Origin: a bacterium 336/3
Lineage (GTDB): Bacteria > Bacteroidota > Bacteroidia > Cytophagales > Thermonemataceae
Direction of reading: 5' to 3'
Assembly (NCBI GenBank): GCA_001281695.1
Contig: LJIE01000001.1
Coordinates: 3,371,521-3,435,520 of the forward strand
DNA length: 64,000 bases
Positions 51,065-59,500 of this stretch are shown here, piece after piece. The position numbers and the translations under genes were made by a program. The notes under the pieces were generated by a model. That model was not told where the DNA came from and ran no database searches. It saw nothing but the letters and a program-made list of their open reading frames with translations. Position 1 is the stretch's first letter; every line of letters begins with the position of its first letter.

Positions 51065-51100
51065 TTTTTCAGGAGCTTATAATACAAAGCTCCTGAAAAA
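51065..51100 (-). repeat. 14-bp perfect inverted repeat between nusA and infB
   Basis: Arms TTTTTCAGGAGCTT / AAGCTCCTGAAAAA with an 8-nt loop, 8 bp past the nusA stop. There is no T run after it in either direction, so it is not a canonical terminator; it could be an RNA-processing or stabilising hairpin. Confidence 0.65.
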
Positions 51101-51107
51101 TAGTATT

Positions 51108-52391
51108 TTATTCTTCTGTTTCGTCTTCTTCTTGTTCTTCAAATTCTCTTTGAATAATTTCTAAAATTTCATCTATTTGTTCTTCTTCTAGGTCTGTTCT
51201 ACGAATTAAATCGTTTCTGCTGAGAGCAAGTACACTTTTGGCTGTATCCAAACCTATTTTTCTAAGTTCATCAATCATCCAACCTTCTATCTCATCATTG
51301 AATTCATTAAGGTCTATATCTTCTTCATCCAATTCAGACTCATCAATATCTCTCCACACATCTATTTCTTTTCCAATCAATTTACCTGCTAACTTAATAT
51401 TCAAGCCATTTTTACCAATAGCAAGTGATACTTGATCCGGTTTAAGATATACAGATACTCTTCCATTAGGCTCAATCTTAATAGAACTGATTTTCGCAGG
51501 GCTTAAAGCTCTTTGAATAAAAAGTTCTAAATTATCTGTATGATTGATAACATCAATATTTTCGTTATTTAACTCTCTTACAATGGAGTGGATACGAGAA
51601 CCTTTCATTCCTACACATGCTCCTACTGGGTCTATACGCTCATCATAAGATTCTACTGAAACTTTAGCTCTTTCACCTGGTTCTCTTACAATTTTCTTGA
51701 TAATAATTTGTCCATCAAATACTTCTGGAACTTCTTGCTCGAATAATCTTTCTAAAAACTTAGGTGATGTACGAGATAGAATGATGCGAGGAGCACCATT
51801 GATTAATTCTACTTTTTCAATTACAGCTTTAGCTGTTTCACCTTTACGAAAACGATCTTTAGGGATTTGTTGACTCTTGGGTAATAACAACTCATTACTT
51901 TCAGAATCCATGATTATGACATCTTTTCCAACAATTTGATATACTTCGCCTACAATCACTTCTCCAACACTATCTTTATATTTTTCGTATAAATTTGATT
52001 TTTCTAAGTCTTTGATTTTCTGAATTAAAGTTTGTCTGCCTGTCTGAACTACTCTTCTTCCAAATTTAATAATATCAATTGGTTCTGCAAATTCTTCACC
52101 CACTTCAAAATCTGATTGTGTTTTTTTAGCTTCCGAAATTGCAATAAAATTGGGATTAACAGCTATTTCTGGATCATTATCTTCTACAATTTGTCTATAA
52201 TGGAATATTTCCAAATCTCCGTTGGGATTGATAATAACCTCAAAATTATCATCAGTGCCATATTGCTTACGAATCATGGTTCTGAAAACTTCTTCCAAAA
52301 CGCTAATCATTGTGGGACGGTCAATGCCTTTTGATTTGGCAAATTCCATAAATGATTCTGTAAGCTCTTTGTTATTAACCATATTAACCAT
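51108..52391 (-). CDS. nusA: Transcription termination/antitermination factor NusA
   Basis: RNA-polymerase-associated factor controlling pausing and termination. 427 residues: an N-terminal polymerase-binding domain (RPTMISVLEEVF), an S1 domain (about 130-205, GEVYQIVGKDVIIMDS), two KH domains with GSRIHSI and GKNGLNIK (about 235-375), and a short acidic tail (EEQEEDETEE). The usual AR domains of Proteobacteria are absent, as expected for Bacteroidota. A start at 52382 (MVNNKE) is equally possible. Confidence 0.96.
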   Translation of the reverse strand: MVNMVNNKELTESFMEFAKSKGIDRPTMISVLEEVFRTMIRKQYGTDDNFEVIINPNGDLEIFHYRQIVEDNDPEIAVNPNFIAISEAKKTQSDFEVGEEFAEPIDIIKFGRRVVQTGRQTLIQKIKDLEKSNLYEKYKDSVGEVIVGEVYQIVGKDVIIMDSESNELLLPKSQQIPKDRFRKGETAKAVIEKVELINGAPRIILSRTSPKFLERLFEQEVPEVFDGQIIIKKIVREPGERAKVSVESYDERIDPVGACVGMKGSRIHSIVRELNNENIDVINHTDNLELFIQRALSPAKISSIKIEPNGRVSVYLKPDQVSLAIGKNGLNIKLAGKLIGKEIDVWRDIDESELDEEDIDLNEFNDEIEGWMIDELRKIGLDTAKSVLALSRNDLIRRTDLEEEQIDEILEIIQREFEEQEEDETEE

Positions 52392-52460
52392 ATTGGTACA
52401 ATTTTAATATAAGAAAATCTATTGATGTGTCAGTTGTTGCCAACTGTCTTTATTCAGAGT

Positions 52461-52925
52461 TTATTTAAAAGATATTAAGACTTTACTACCTACTATATTA
52501 TCAAAATCAATATTTTCAGTTAATAATTCCATTTTTTTTCCTTTTCCTTTTTTCTGCTCAATGGAGATGGTATTATTTTCTATTTTGGTCAGTACTCCTT
52601 CTACGTTTGTATTGTCTTTTAAGTTCACAAGAAGCGTTCTACCAATATGCTGAGGGTATTGTCTGAGTAATTTAAGTGGATTATCAACTCCTGGTGATGA
52701 CACTTCAAGGTTATAGGCTGTTTCAATCAAGTTCATTTGTTCAATATAATCGCCTAAAGCTTTGCTTGTTTTAGCACAAACGTCAATATTTACACCATTA
52801 TCGCCATCTAGGAGAACTGTAACTCTCTTTTTTTCTTTGAGTTGTTTGATTTGTACATCTACCAAAAAATATTCTTTCTCTAAAATAGATTCTACAATTT
52901 TGGTGATTTCAGATTCTAAATTCAT
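52461..52925 (-). CDS. rimP: Ribosome maturation factor RimP
   Basis: Assists 30S subunit assembly. A 154-residue two-domain protein with the conserved VDVQIKQLKEKKRVTVLLDGDNGVNIDVCAKTSKALGD-type N-terminal block and the NLEVSSPGVDNPLK motif that is diagnostic of the family, followed by a small Sm-like C-terminal domain. First gene of rimP-nusA-infB. Its start lies about 78 bp from a consensus promoter, behind a terminator-like leader hairpin. Confidence 0.95.
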   Translation of the reverse strand: MNLESEITKIVESILEKEYFLVDVQIKQLKEKKRVTVLLDGDNGVNIDVCAKTSKALGDYIEQMNLIETAYNLEVSSPGVDNPLKLLRQYPQHIGRTLLVNLKDNTNVEGVLTKIENNTISIEQKKGKGKKMELLTENIDFDNIVGSKVLISFK

Positions 52926-52954
52926 GGTTATTTTTATTAAAAAGCAAAAATAAA

Positions 52955-52985
52955 AGGGGACTTTGCGTCCCCTCTTGGTTAAGAG
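52955..52985 (-). promoter_or_regulatory. Terminator-like leader hairpin upstream of rimP
   Basis: On the minus strand, a 7-bp GC-rich stem (AGGGGAC / GTCCCCT, 52955-52973) is followed by TTTATTTTTG. A second hairpin (CTCTT / AAGAG, 52972-52985) overlaps it by 2 bp at the stem edge, so the two could not both be fully formed. It lies between the predicted promoter and the rimP start. Confidence 0.6.
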
Positions 52986-53002
52986 CTATCATTTTTCTGA
53001 CG

Positions 53003-53032
53003 CAAATTTAGCTATATCTATCAGAAAAACAA
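53003..53032 (-). promoter_or_regulatory. Consensus promoter of rimP-nusA-infB
   Basis: On the minus strand TTG (53032-53030), a 19-nt spacer and TAAATTTG (53010-53003) match the Bacteroidota -33/-7 consensus. The expected transcript starts near 52997, giving a leader of about 70 nt that includes the hairpins. Confidence 0.7.
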
Positions 53033-53111
53033 ATTTTTTTAGTCAAAAAAATCTAAAAAGTATTTCAAAAATATTTATTATATTTGCTAAACATAACTAA
53101 ATAAAAAAGGT

Positions 53112-54107
53112 ATGAATGTCTTAAAATGGTCTTTTAGAGCTGTTATTTTTGTGGTTTTGCTAAGAGCATTTGCCAAAGATACTGTTGTTTATCAAGCCAT
53201 TGCCCCTGTTACTGAGCCTATTTTCGAAGCTTGCTTTGAGCAATTAGCCAGTTTATGGGAGGATTCTACCCAACAAAATTCATCTAATAACACCAAAACT
53301 GATAATAACTCTAAAAAACAGGAGGAAGTGGTATTTTTAGAAGAAGAAGATGAAGCTACGTACGAGAAAGTCCAAGAACCTGATGAGATTTTGCCTTGTG
53401 AGAGTAAAATTAAACATGTGACACATCAACAAGATTGGCAAGATTTACAAAACAAAACTTTCAAAGCTAAATTTACGGTTTTGCCACAAGTGGCTTGCCA
53501 AGCTGAGAGTTTTAGAGAAAAACTGCCTGAACCTGTTTCAGATGGTAGTGTGAGAGATTATTATGGAAAGGTGTACTTGCAACTCACAAAGGATAATAAA
53601 GAAAAAATGCAGAAAATTTATAAAACCTTTGCTAAAATCAGGGAGACACGTAAATTGACTGAGAAACAGTTTGCTGAAATGGTTGTAAGTTATGTACAAA
53701 GTATCCCTTATGTACTTGTGCATCCAGAGTCTTGCACAAAAGCTCGTAAATGGGGTGGTTTTTTTGAAGAATATCATGATGAAGGCAAGGAATGTTTACC
53801 TGAAATTCGTTTTGGACTTACTTCTCCATCTGAATTTATTTATAATTTGAAAGGTGATTGCGACACAAGAAGTGTATTTTTATATACCGTTTTAGCACAT
53901 TTTGGTTATGATGTTGCTATATTTGTCAGTCAAACACATTGTATGTTAGGAATTAATATGCCTGCTCATGGCGATTTTATGAAATACAAAGGAAAAAAAT
54001 ATTATTTTTGGGAAACCACCGCCAAAGGCTATGCAATGGGTGTTGTTGCTCCCAACTTCAAAAACGAAGTCTGGCATTTTGCCTTAGTACGCCCTTCAAA
54101 AATCTAA
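53112..54107 (+). CDS. Transglutaminase-like membrane-anchored protein
   Basis: A 331-residue protein with an N-terminal hydrophobic helix (about residues 8-22), an acidic low-complexity region (EEEDEATYEKVQEPDE), and a transglutaminase-fold domain in which the catalytic cysteine is in KGDCDTRSVFLY, the histidine in SQTHCMLGI and the acidic residue in WETTAKG. These features suggest a cysteine protease or cross-linking fold, substrate unknown. A TATATTTG -7 box lies at 53079-53086. It is 63 bp upstream of trpS on the same strand. Confidence 0.78.
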   Translation: MNVLKWSFRAVIFVVLLRAFAKDTVVYQAIAPVTEPIFEACFEQLASLWEDSTQQNSSNNTKTDNNSKKQEEVVFLEEEDEATYEKVQEPDEILPCESKIKHVTHQQDWQDLQNKTFKAKFTVLPQVACQAESFREKLPEPVSDGSVRDYYGKVYLQLTKDNKEKMQKIYKTFAKIRETRKLTEKQFAEMVVSYVQSIPYVLVHPESCTKARKWGGFFEEYHDEGKECLPEIRFGLTSPSEFIYNLKGDCDTRSVFLYTVLAHFGYDVAIFVSQTHCMLGINMPAHGDFMKYKGKKYYFWETTAKGYAMGVVAPNFKNEVWHFALVRPSKI

Positions 54108-54170
54108 ATTTCAAAGAATTTTCCTTTTTTTCATTACAAATTAATTTTATACCAACTATCTTTTTATTTT

Positions 54171-55148
54171 ATGGCTCGTATTCTTACAGGTATCCAGAGT
54201 TCGGGAAGACCTCATTTGGGCAATTTATTGGGGGCTATCTTGCCTGCCATCGAAATGTCTAAAAATTCAGCAAATGAATCTTTTTTCTTTATTGCTGATT
54301 TTCATTCACTTACTACCATTAAAGATGCTAAAGTACGTATCGAAAGTACAAACGCAGTAGCTGCTGCATGGCTTGCTTGCGGTTTTGATACAGAAAGAAA
54401 TTTTTTCTATCGTCAATCTCGTCTGCCCGAAGTTTGTGAACTTACATGGTATCTCAATTGCTTTACACCATATCCAATGCTTGCCAATGCTCATTCATTT
54501 CGAGATAAATCAGAAAATTTAGCAGATGTGAATGCTGGTTTGTTTGATTATCCTGTGCTAATGGCTGCTGATATTTTACTTTATGATGCTGAATTTGTAC
54601 CTGTGGGCAAAGACCAGCAACAACATTTGGAAATCACAAGAGACATTGCTCAAAAAGTGAATTATCATTACCAAAAAGAAATTTTTGTAATCCCTCAAGC
54701 CAAAATTAGTGAAGATGTAATGATTATACCTGGTACTGATGGCAGGAAGATGAGTAAATCTTATAATAATTTTATTGACATCTTTTTGCCTAGTAAAGAA
54801 CTTAAAAAACAGATTTCAGGTATTGTTACAGATGCTACACCTCTTGAGGAGCCTAAAAATCCAGATACTTGCAATGTATTTGCATTGTATCGTTTGGTAG
54901 CAAGCCCTGAACAGATTGCAATCATGCGAGAAAATTATCTGCGTGGAGGTTTTGGTTATGGACATGCAAAACAAGAGTTACAAGCTGTTTTGGAAACCAA
55001 ATTTGCCAAAGAAAGAGAGCTTTTCAATGAGTATATGCAAAATCCTGAACAAATTGAGGGGATTTTAAGAAAGGGCGAAGCCAAAGCCAAAGAAATTGCT
55101 TTGAAAACCCTTGATAGAATCAGAGAAGTAACAGGTTTTAGAGGATAA
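54171..55148 (+). CDS. trpS: Tryptophanyl-tRNA synthetase
   Basis: Charges tRNA-Trp in the cytoplasm. 325 residues: the class I signature appears as RPHLGNLLGA near residues 13-22 in place of HIGH, and KMSKS in GRKMSKSYNN near residue 196. The VGKDQQQHLEITRDIA segment, with tryptophan and adenylate contacts, is present. Length is normal. It is followed by the ABC ATPase gene 7 bp later. Confidence 0.96.
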   Translation: MARILTGIQSSGRPHLGNLLGAILPAIEMSKNSANESFFFIADFHSLTTIKDAKVRIESTNAVAAAWLACGFDTERNFFYRQSRLPEVCELTWYLNCFTPYPMLANAHSFRDKSENLADVNAGLFDYPVLMAADILLYDAEFVPVGKDQQQHLEITRDIAQKVNYHYQKEIFVIPQAKISEDVMIIPGTDGRKMSKSYNNFIDIFLPSKELKKQISGIVTDATPLEEPKNPDTCNVFALYRLVASPEQIAIMRENYLRGGFGYGHAKQELQAVLETKFAKERELFNEYMQNPEQIEGILRKGEAKAKEIALKTLDRIREVTGFRG

Positions 55149-55155
55149 AATATAT

Positions 55156-55860
55156 ATGTTACAAGTACAAGCATTACAGGTAGGTTACCCTCAGAGAGTA
55201 TTGTTTAAAAATATGCATTTCTCTTGTAAAAAAGGGCAACTTACTTGCCTGCTTGGGCGAAATGGAGCAGGCAAGTCTTCCTTGATTCGGGTTTTGAGTG
55301 GTCTGCAAACCCAAACAGCAGGCGAAATACTTATAGAAAACGCTCCTTTATCAAATTTTAAACTCCAAGATATTGCCCAAAAAGTAGCCATTGTATTGAG
55401 TGATAAGCCTCAAACAGAATATTTAACAGTTTATGAAACTGTAGCTTTTGGTAGAACTCCCTATCTTAATTGGCAGGGAAAATATAATTCAGAAGATAAA
55501 AAAATTATTGAGAAATCCCTAGAAATAACACATCTACAAGCGTTTTCTAACAAATATTTACACACTCTCAGTGATGGTGAACGCCAGCGTGTCATGCTTG
55601 CCAGAGCTTTGGCTCAAGATACTCCCATCATCATTTTAGATGAACCTACTGCTTATTTGGACGTTTTCTATCGAAAACAAATGATGAGTCTTCTCAAAAA
55701 AATAGCCATAGAGCAAGAAAAATGTATTTTGCTCTCTACTCATGAAGTAGATTTGGCTTTAGAACTTGCCAACCAACTGATTTTGGTAAATTTGAAAGGA
55801 GAATTTCAATGTTTGGAGAGTTGGCAACAAGATAAAGTGTATGATTTTTTAGAAATATAA
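55156..55860 (+). CDS. ABC transporter ATP-binding protein, iron-siderophore/heme type
   Basis: A 234-residue ATPase subunit with Walker A GRNGAGKSS near residues 34-42, the Q-loop, signature LSDGERQR near 137-144 and Walker B IIILDEPTAYLD near 157-168. The overall sequence resembles FecE/HmuV/BtuD subunits of importers. No permease or substrate-binding protein lies adjacent, so the partner genes must be elsewhere or this ATPase is orphaned. It follows trpS by 7 bp, which probably reflects compact packing. Confidence 0.9.
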   Translation: MLQVQALQVGYPQRVLFKNMHFSCKKGQLTCLLGRNGAGKSSLIRVLSGLQTQTAGEILIENAPLSNFKLQDIAQKVAIVLSDKPQTEYLTVYETVAFGRTPYLNWQGKYNSEDKKIIEKSLEITHLQAFSNKYLHTLSDGERQRVMLARALAQDTPIIILDEPTAYLDVFYRKQMMSLLKKIAIEQEKCILLSTHEVDLALELANQLILVNLKGEFQCLESWQQDKVYDFLEI

Positions 55861-55869
55861 AAAAGTTTT

Positions 55870-55895
55870 GTAACACATTTTATTTTTCTTGTCTA
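55870..55895 (+). promoter_or_regulatory. Candidate ECF-sigma promoter
   Basis: GTAAC at 55870-55874, a 16-nt spacer and GTCTA at 55891-55895 have the ECF layout. It stands 30 bp upstream of the lipoprotein gene that precedes an ECF sigma gene, suggesting autoregulation. Confidence 0.5.
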
Positions 55896-55925
55896 AGAGT
55901 TGTTCACTTAAAAATTTAAAATAAT

Positions 55926-56567
55926 ATGGCAACTCTTAGTTTAAAACCCCTTGCATCAATTTTCGTATTCAGTGTTGTACTGATGGCTTGTAATTCTTCT
56001 GAGAAAGTATTTATTACCCCTTTGAAAACAGCAATTACCAGTTCTGATAATCATGTACTTGTCATTACCAAAGTTAAAAAACCTTGGTATGCTTGGAGAG
56101 GATTGGTGGCAGGTAAAATGGAAGAAAGTATCCCTGAGTATCAGGCTATTCATGGATTAAGTAAGAAATTTTATTCTTTTACTGCTAACCATAATTACTT
56201 TGGAGGGATTTATCTCTGGAAAGAAAAAACAGATGCAGAAAAATGGTTCAATCCAACATGGTTTGAACGAACAGAAAAAAAATATGGAAAAAAAGGAGAG
56301 GTTTTATATTATACTATTGAGAAAGTAACTGAATATGCAACTCCAAACCAGCCTAAAGGAAGGTTTTGGGCTGTTATCAGTGATGAAAATAGTGTAAACA
56401 GTGAAGCCAAAGGGCTTTTAACTCTATTAAGTCTCAAAGATGCTCAAAATAAGTCTTGTTTTTTGAGTATTTGGCAAAATGAAGATTCGGCAAAAAACTA
56501 TTTTAAAGATTCAAAACAAATTCATGAAGAGTTTGATATTCCTTTGATCATTACGTGTTCTAAATAA
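55926..56567 (+). CDS. Lipoprotein encoded with an ECF sigma factor
   Basis: A 213-residue protein with a lipoprotein signal (VVLMAC, Cys22). The mature part contains two similar halves with strand-helix-strand features (WYAWRG, GLSKKFYSFTANHNYFGGIYLW in the first; KGRFWAVISDE, FLSIWQNEDSAKNYF in the second) reminiscent of the ferredoxin-like fold of YdhR-type monooxygenases. The link to that family is by eye only. It ends 9 bp before the ECF sigma gene and is probably co-transcribed with it from the candidate ECF promoter. Confidence 0.78.
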   Translation: MATLSLKPLASIFVFSVVLMACNSSEKVFITPLKTAITSSDNHVLVITKVKKPWYAWRGLVAGKMEESIPEYQAIHGLSKKFYSFTANHNYFGGIYLWKEKTDAEKWFNPTWFERTEKKYGKKGEVLYYTIEKVTEYATPNQPKGRFWAVISDENSVNSEAKGLLTLLSLKDAQNKSCFLSIWQNEDSAKNYFKDSKQIHEEFDIPLIITCSK

Positions 56568-56576
56568 ATATAATCT

Positions 56577-57392
56577 ATGTTATTTTCAACTCATTATCAA
56601 GATATTTCTGATAGAGAACTTATTGAAGCTTCTCTATCAGGAAATAAAGTAGCCTTAGAAAAACTGATAAAAAAACACCAAGATTACATTTATAATGTAG
56701 CTCTTAAGTTTTTTCTTAATCCAGATGATGCTTTGGATGCAACCCAAGAAGTATTGATTAAAGTTATGACAGCTCTTCAATCGTTTAAGGGTGATAGTAA
56801 TTTTAGAACTTGGCTCTATCGTATTGTTTTCAACCATTTTCTTAATTCCCCAGAAAGAAAAATGGAAAAACTTGCTCTCAAAAGCAACGAATACCCAATA
56901 GAAAATATCATGGAAAATGAAAATGTGTTTAGCGAACAAGAAATCGAAGAAGTACGCATTTTATGCTCTTCTGCCATGTTGATGTGTTTGAACAGAGAAC
57001 AACGACTGTTATACATTATAGGTGAAATTTTTGGTGCTGATCACAATATTGGTGCTGAATTGTTTGATATTTCTCCTGCCAATTATCGTATTAAACTACA
57101 CAGAGCAAAATCTGATTTATTAAATTATGTATCAGGAAAATGTGGACTAATAAACCCGAATAACCCTTGTCGTTGCCCTAAAAAAACCAAAGTATTAGTA
57201 GAACAAGGCATTGTGGATAGACAAAATTTACGATTCAATACTGATTATCAATATAAAATCAAAGATATTGTAGAAGAACATAAAGACTCTGTCAGTGATA
57301 ACATTAAATTTGAATTGAAAGATTTATTTCTAAATAGTCCGTTTCAGGTAAAAGAAGAACTAAACAAGCTTTTGGATAGTATTGTAAGATGA
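56577..57392 (+). CDS. ECF sigma factor with a C-terminal Cys-rich extension
   Basis: A 271-residue sigma-70-family protein. Region 2 includes the DALDATQEVLIKVMTAL block and region 4 the GAELFDISPANYRIKLHRAKSDLL helix-turn-helix. Unlike simple ECF factors of about 190 residues, it has an extra 85 residues starting with a CGLINPNNPCRCPKKT motif, which may bind zinc or act as a built-in sensor or anti-sigma module. The lipoprotein gene just upstream and the GTAAC-N16-GTCTA element suggest a self-controlled unit. Confidence 0.88.
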   Translation: MLFSTHYQDISDRELIEASLSGNKVALEKLIKKHQDYIYNVALKFFLNPDDALDATQEVLIKVMTALQSFKGDSNFRTWLYRIVFNHFLNSPERKMEKLALKSNEYPIENIMENENVFSEQEIEEVRILCSSAMLMCLNREQRLLYIIGEIFGADHNIGAELFDISPANYRIKLHRAKSDLLNYVSGKCGLINPNNPCRCPKKTKVLVEQGIVDRQNLRFNTDYQYKIKDIVEEHKDSVSDNIKFELKDLFLNSPFQVKEELNKLLDSIVR

Positions 57393-57441
57393 CTTCAATA
57401 GTACTTTATTCATTTCTAAGAGAATTTATTTAAAGGTAACT

Positions 57442-57774
57442 TTATGGGATTTTAGGTGGAGTTTTCTTGACAGGTTTATCTATGGTTTTATCTTCTGTTT
57501 TAGATATAGGAGTTCCTTTGTCCAATGCCAGAAAAACCCCTAAAACAAGTCCTATTAATATCCCTGCCATAGTAAAATATGCTGTCATATTACCACTAAT
57601 ATCTTTCTCTACAATTCTTGTTTTTTCTTTATATTGTTTTTTTTTCTGGTCATATTTGAGTACAGTTTCAGTGGGACGAGTATCTACTTCAAAAAACATA
57701 CCCACAGCAAAGAAAACTATCCCCATCAGAATACTTGTACCTATACTATAACCTACGATTTTCAGAATATTCAT
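57442..57774 (-). CDS. Small two-helix membrane protein
   Basis: A 110-residue protein with two hydrophobic helices (about residues 8-27 and 66-84), a charged loop between them (VDTRPTETVLKYDQKKKQYKEK) and a basic, Pro-rich tail ending KKTPPKIP. No known family. It is divergent to the next gene, with an extended 14-bp inverted repeat in the spacer. Real gene status is supported by start context and by lack of competing frames. Confidence 0.6.
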   Translation of the reverse strand: MNILKIVGYSIGTSILMGIVFFAVGMFFEVDTRPTETVLKYDQKKKQYKEKTRIVEKDISGNMTAYFTMAGILIGLVLGVFLALDKGTPISKTEDKTIDKPVKKTPPKIP

Positions 57775-57811
57775 AGCAATATTTATAAAGATTGATATTT
57801 ATGTCATAAAA

Positions 57812-57849
57812 ATAATTACACAAAAGTTCATAAATTTTTGTGTAATTAT
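57812..57849. repeat. 14-bp perfect inverted repeat
   Basis: Arms ATAATTACACAAAA / TTTTGTGTAATTAT with a 10-nt loop in the divergent spacer. On the minus strand it is followed by TTTTTATG, like a terminator ahead of the small membrane protein gene; an operator role is also possible. Confidence 0.6.
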
Positions 57850-57940
57850 CAAAAAAATTATGGTTTGATATTTTGAGGTGGAACCATTTACCTTTTATAA
57901 AATCTTGTTTACAGAAAACAATCCATAAGAGTATTTTTAA

Positions 57941-58447
57941 ATGAAGAAATTCGTTTTAATTTTTATCTTTGTTTCATTTTCAGATGATTCTTATCTTGAT
58001 TTTTTTTTAAAATACATGCAAAATATCGTAGTGTTTGTCCTTTTTATCATATTTTTAGTTTTATCCATCATTCATTTTTATTGGGCATTTGGTGGTCGTT
58101 GGGGCTATGATACAGCTTTACCAACTAAAGAAAACAACGAAAAACTGATACAGCCTGCTTTTTTAGAGTGTATTGTTGTGGGTGGAGGACTTTTAAGTTT
58201 TGGTTTGATTGTACTTCAAAAAGGAAAAATCATATCGTTGTTAGATTGGAATTGGCTGAATCAGTACGGTTTATGGATAATTATTTTTATATTTTTGGCT
58301 AGAGCCATTGGAGAATTTAAGTATGTTGGCTTTTTCAAAAAAGTAAAAAATACTGAATTCGGGAAAATGGATACCAAGTTTTATTCTCCTCTATGCTTGT
58401 TTATAAGCATTTTAGCTATTATTTTAGAGGTTTTTAAGACTTCATGA
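57941..58447 (+). CDS. DUF3995-family membrane protein
   Basis: A 168-residue membrane protein with four hydrophobic helices and the family-like motif IHFYWAFGGRWGYDTALP near residues 46-63. The first 25 residues are unusual for the family, and the ATG at 58016 would give a 143-residue product of normal length, so the true start is uncertain. The function is unknown. Its stop overlaps the start of the Crp/Fnr gene by 4 bp (ATGA), making a coupled pair. Confidence 0.78.
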   Translation: MKKFVLIFIFVSFSDDSYLDFFLKYMQNIVVFVLFIIFLVLSIIHFYWAFGGRWGYDTALPTKENNEKLIQPAFLECIVVGGGLLSFGLIVLQKGKIISLLDWNWLNQYGLWIIIFIFLARAIGEFKYVGFFKKVKNTEFGKMDTKFYSPLCLFISILAIILEVFKTS

Positions 58448-59037
58448 TTGATCATACTGACATAAAACAAGTGATTCATTACATCAGTGAATTGTATTCT
58501 CCCATCTCTGAGGCTTGTATCACTGATTTATCATCTGTTTCTAAAATTTTATCCTTTGATAAGCCTACCATTATTGTAAAAGAAGGACAATTTGCTAATA
58601 AAACATACTTTATCATAAAAGGCTGTGCAAGGGCTTTTTATTTAAAAGATGGAAAAGATATTACTGATTGGCTTGCCTTCGAAAATGATTTCATTTCTGC
58701 TATCAATAGCTTTTTTTTGGATATTCCCAGCCCACATTATATTGAGGTATTGGAAGCATGTGAACTTCTAGAATTTTCAAGAGAAGATTCTCTGAAACTT
58801 TCAGACAAATATCATGATTTTGAAAAATTGGCAAGCAAAGCCATTACTCGAACGCTTTTACAATTACAACAAAGAGTTGTTTCCATACAGTTTGAAACAG
58901 CACAACAACGCTATGAAAATCTTTTGACTATTAGGCCTGATATTACACAACGTGTCCCACTTACTCACATTGCTTCATTTTTAGGTATTACATTAGAAAC
59001 TTTAAGCAGAATTCGTAGCCCAAAAAATCGAATTTGA
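58444..59037 (+). CDS. Crp/Fnr-family transcriptional regulator
   Basis: A 197-residue regulator with the same layout as the one at 11506: a beta-roll sensory domain with IIKGCARAFYLKDGKDITDW in the position of the cyclic nucleotide turn, and a C-terminal HTH reading RVPLTHIASFLGITLETLSRIR. No cysteine cluster is present. Again a membrane-protein gene is coupled, this time before it, and two further membrane genes follow at 61 and 6 bp spacings, so it may control its own operon. Confidence 0.87.
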   Translation: MIDHTDIKQVIHYISELYSPISEACITDLSSVSKILSFDKPTIIVKEGQFANKTYFIIKGCARAFYLKDGKDITDWLAFENDFISAINSFFLDIPSPHYIEVLEACELLEFSREDSLKLSDKYHDFEKLASKAITRTLLQLQQRVVSIQFETAQQRYENLLTIRPDITQRVPLTHIASFLGITLETLSRIRSPKNRI

Positions 59038-59098
59038 TATAAATCAAATGCTTTAATGTTGCTTTCTCCGACATTTGTCAAAACAACACACAAGTATT

Positions 59099-59494
59099 AT
59101 GAACGCAACCCTTATTTCAGCTAATGTATTGGTATTCATTACATTTATTATACATACCTTTATGGGAGATAAAGAGTATATGCACCTTGAACCTGACCAA
59201 ACACAAGAAACTCGTTTCAGGGTTTATTGGTCAATGGGGCGTGGGGCTTTTCATATTGTTTCTGCTGATTTTCTTTTAGCTACTGTTTTATTAGGATTGG
59301 TAAATTTTAGCAACTTTTTTCAAGACAAAACACTCATTTTAAAACTTTTATCTCTTTATTTTTTAATGTATGGTGTTGGTTTCTTTTTAGCATTGGCAGT
59401 TTCTAAAAAATTCCCCAAAATATTTATTATCATGTGGCAATGGATATTGATGCTTGTAATTTCAGGACTCATTTATTTAGGGATAGAATCATAA
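59099..59494 (+). CDS. Small polytopic membrane protein
   Basis: A 131-residue protein with four hydrophobic helices (about 5-20, 50-66, 74-95, 105-125). I do not recognise the family. The HTFMGDKEYMHLEPDQTQETRFRVYWSMGRGA segment between helices 1 and 2 is polar and conserved in appearance, and the single MGRGAFH motif may be functional. The ATG at 59099 is chosen, since the longer frame starting at 59075 overlaps no plausible upstream gene but lacks a helix start. It belongs to the Crp operon. Confidence 0.68.
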   Translation: MNATLISANVLVFITFIIHTFMGDKEYMHLEPDQTQETRFRVYWSMGRGAFHIVSADFLLATVLLGLVNFSNFFQDKTLILKLLSLYFLMYGVGFFLALAVSKKFPKIFIIMWQWILMLVISGLIYLGIES

Positions 59495-59500
59495 AATTTT

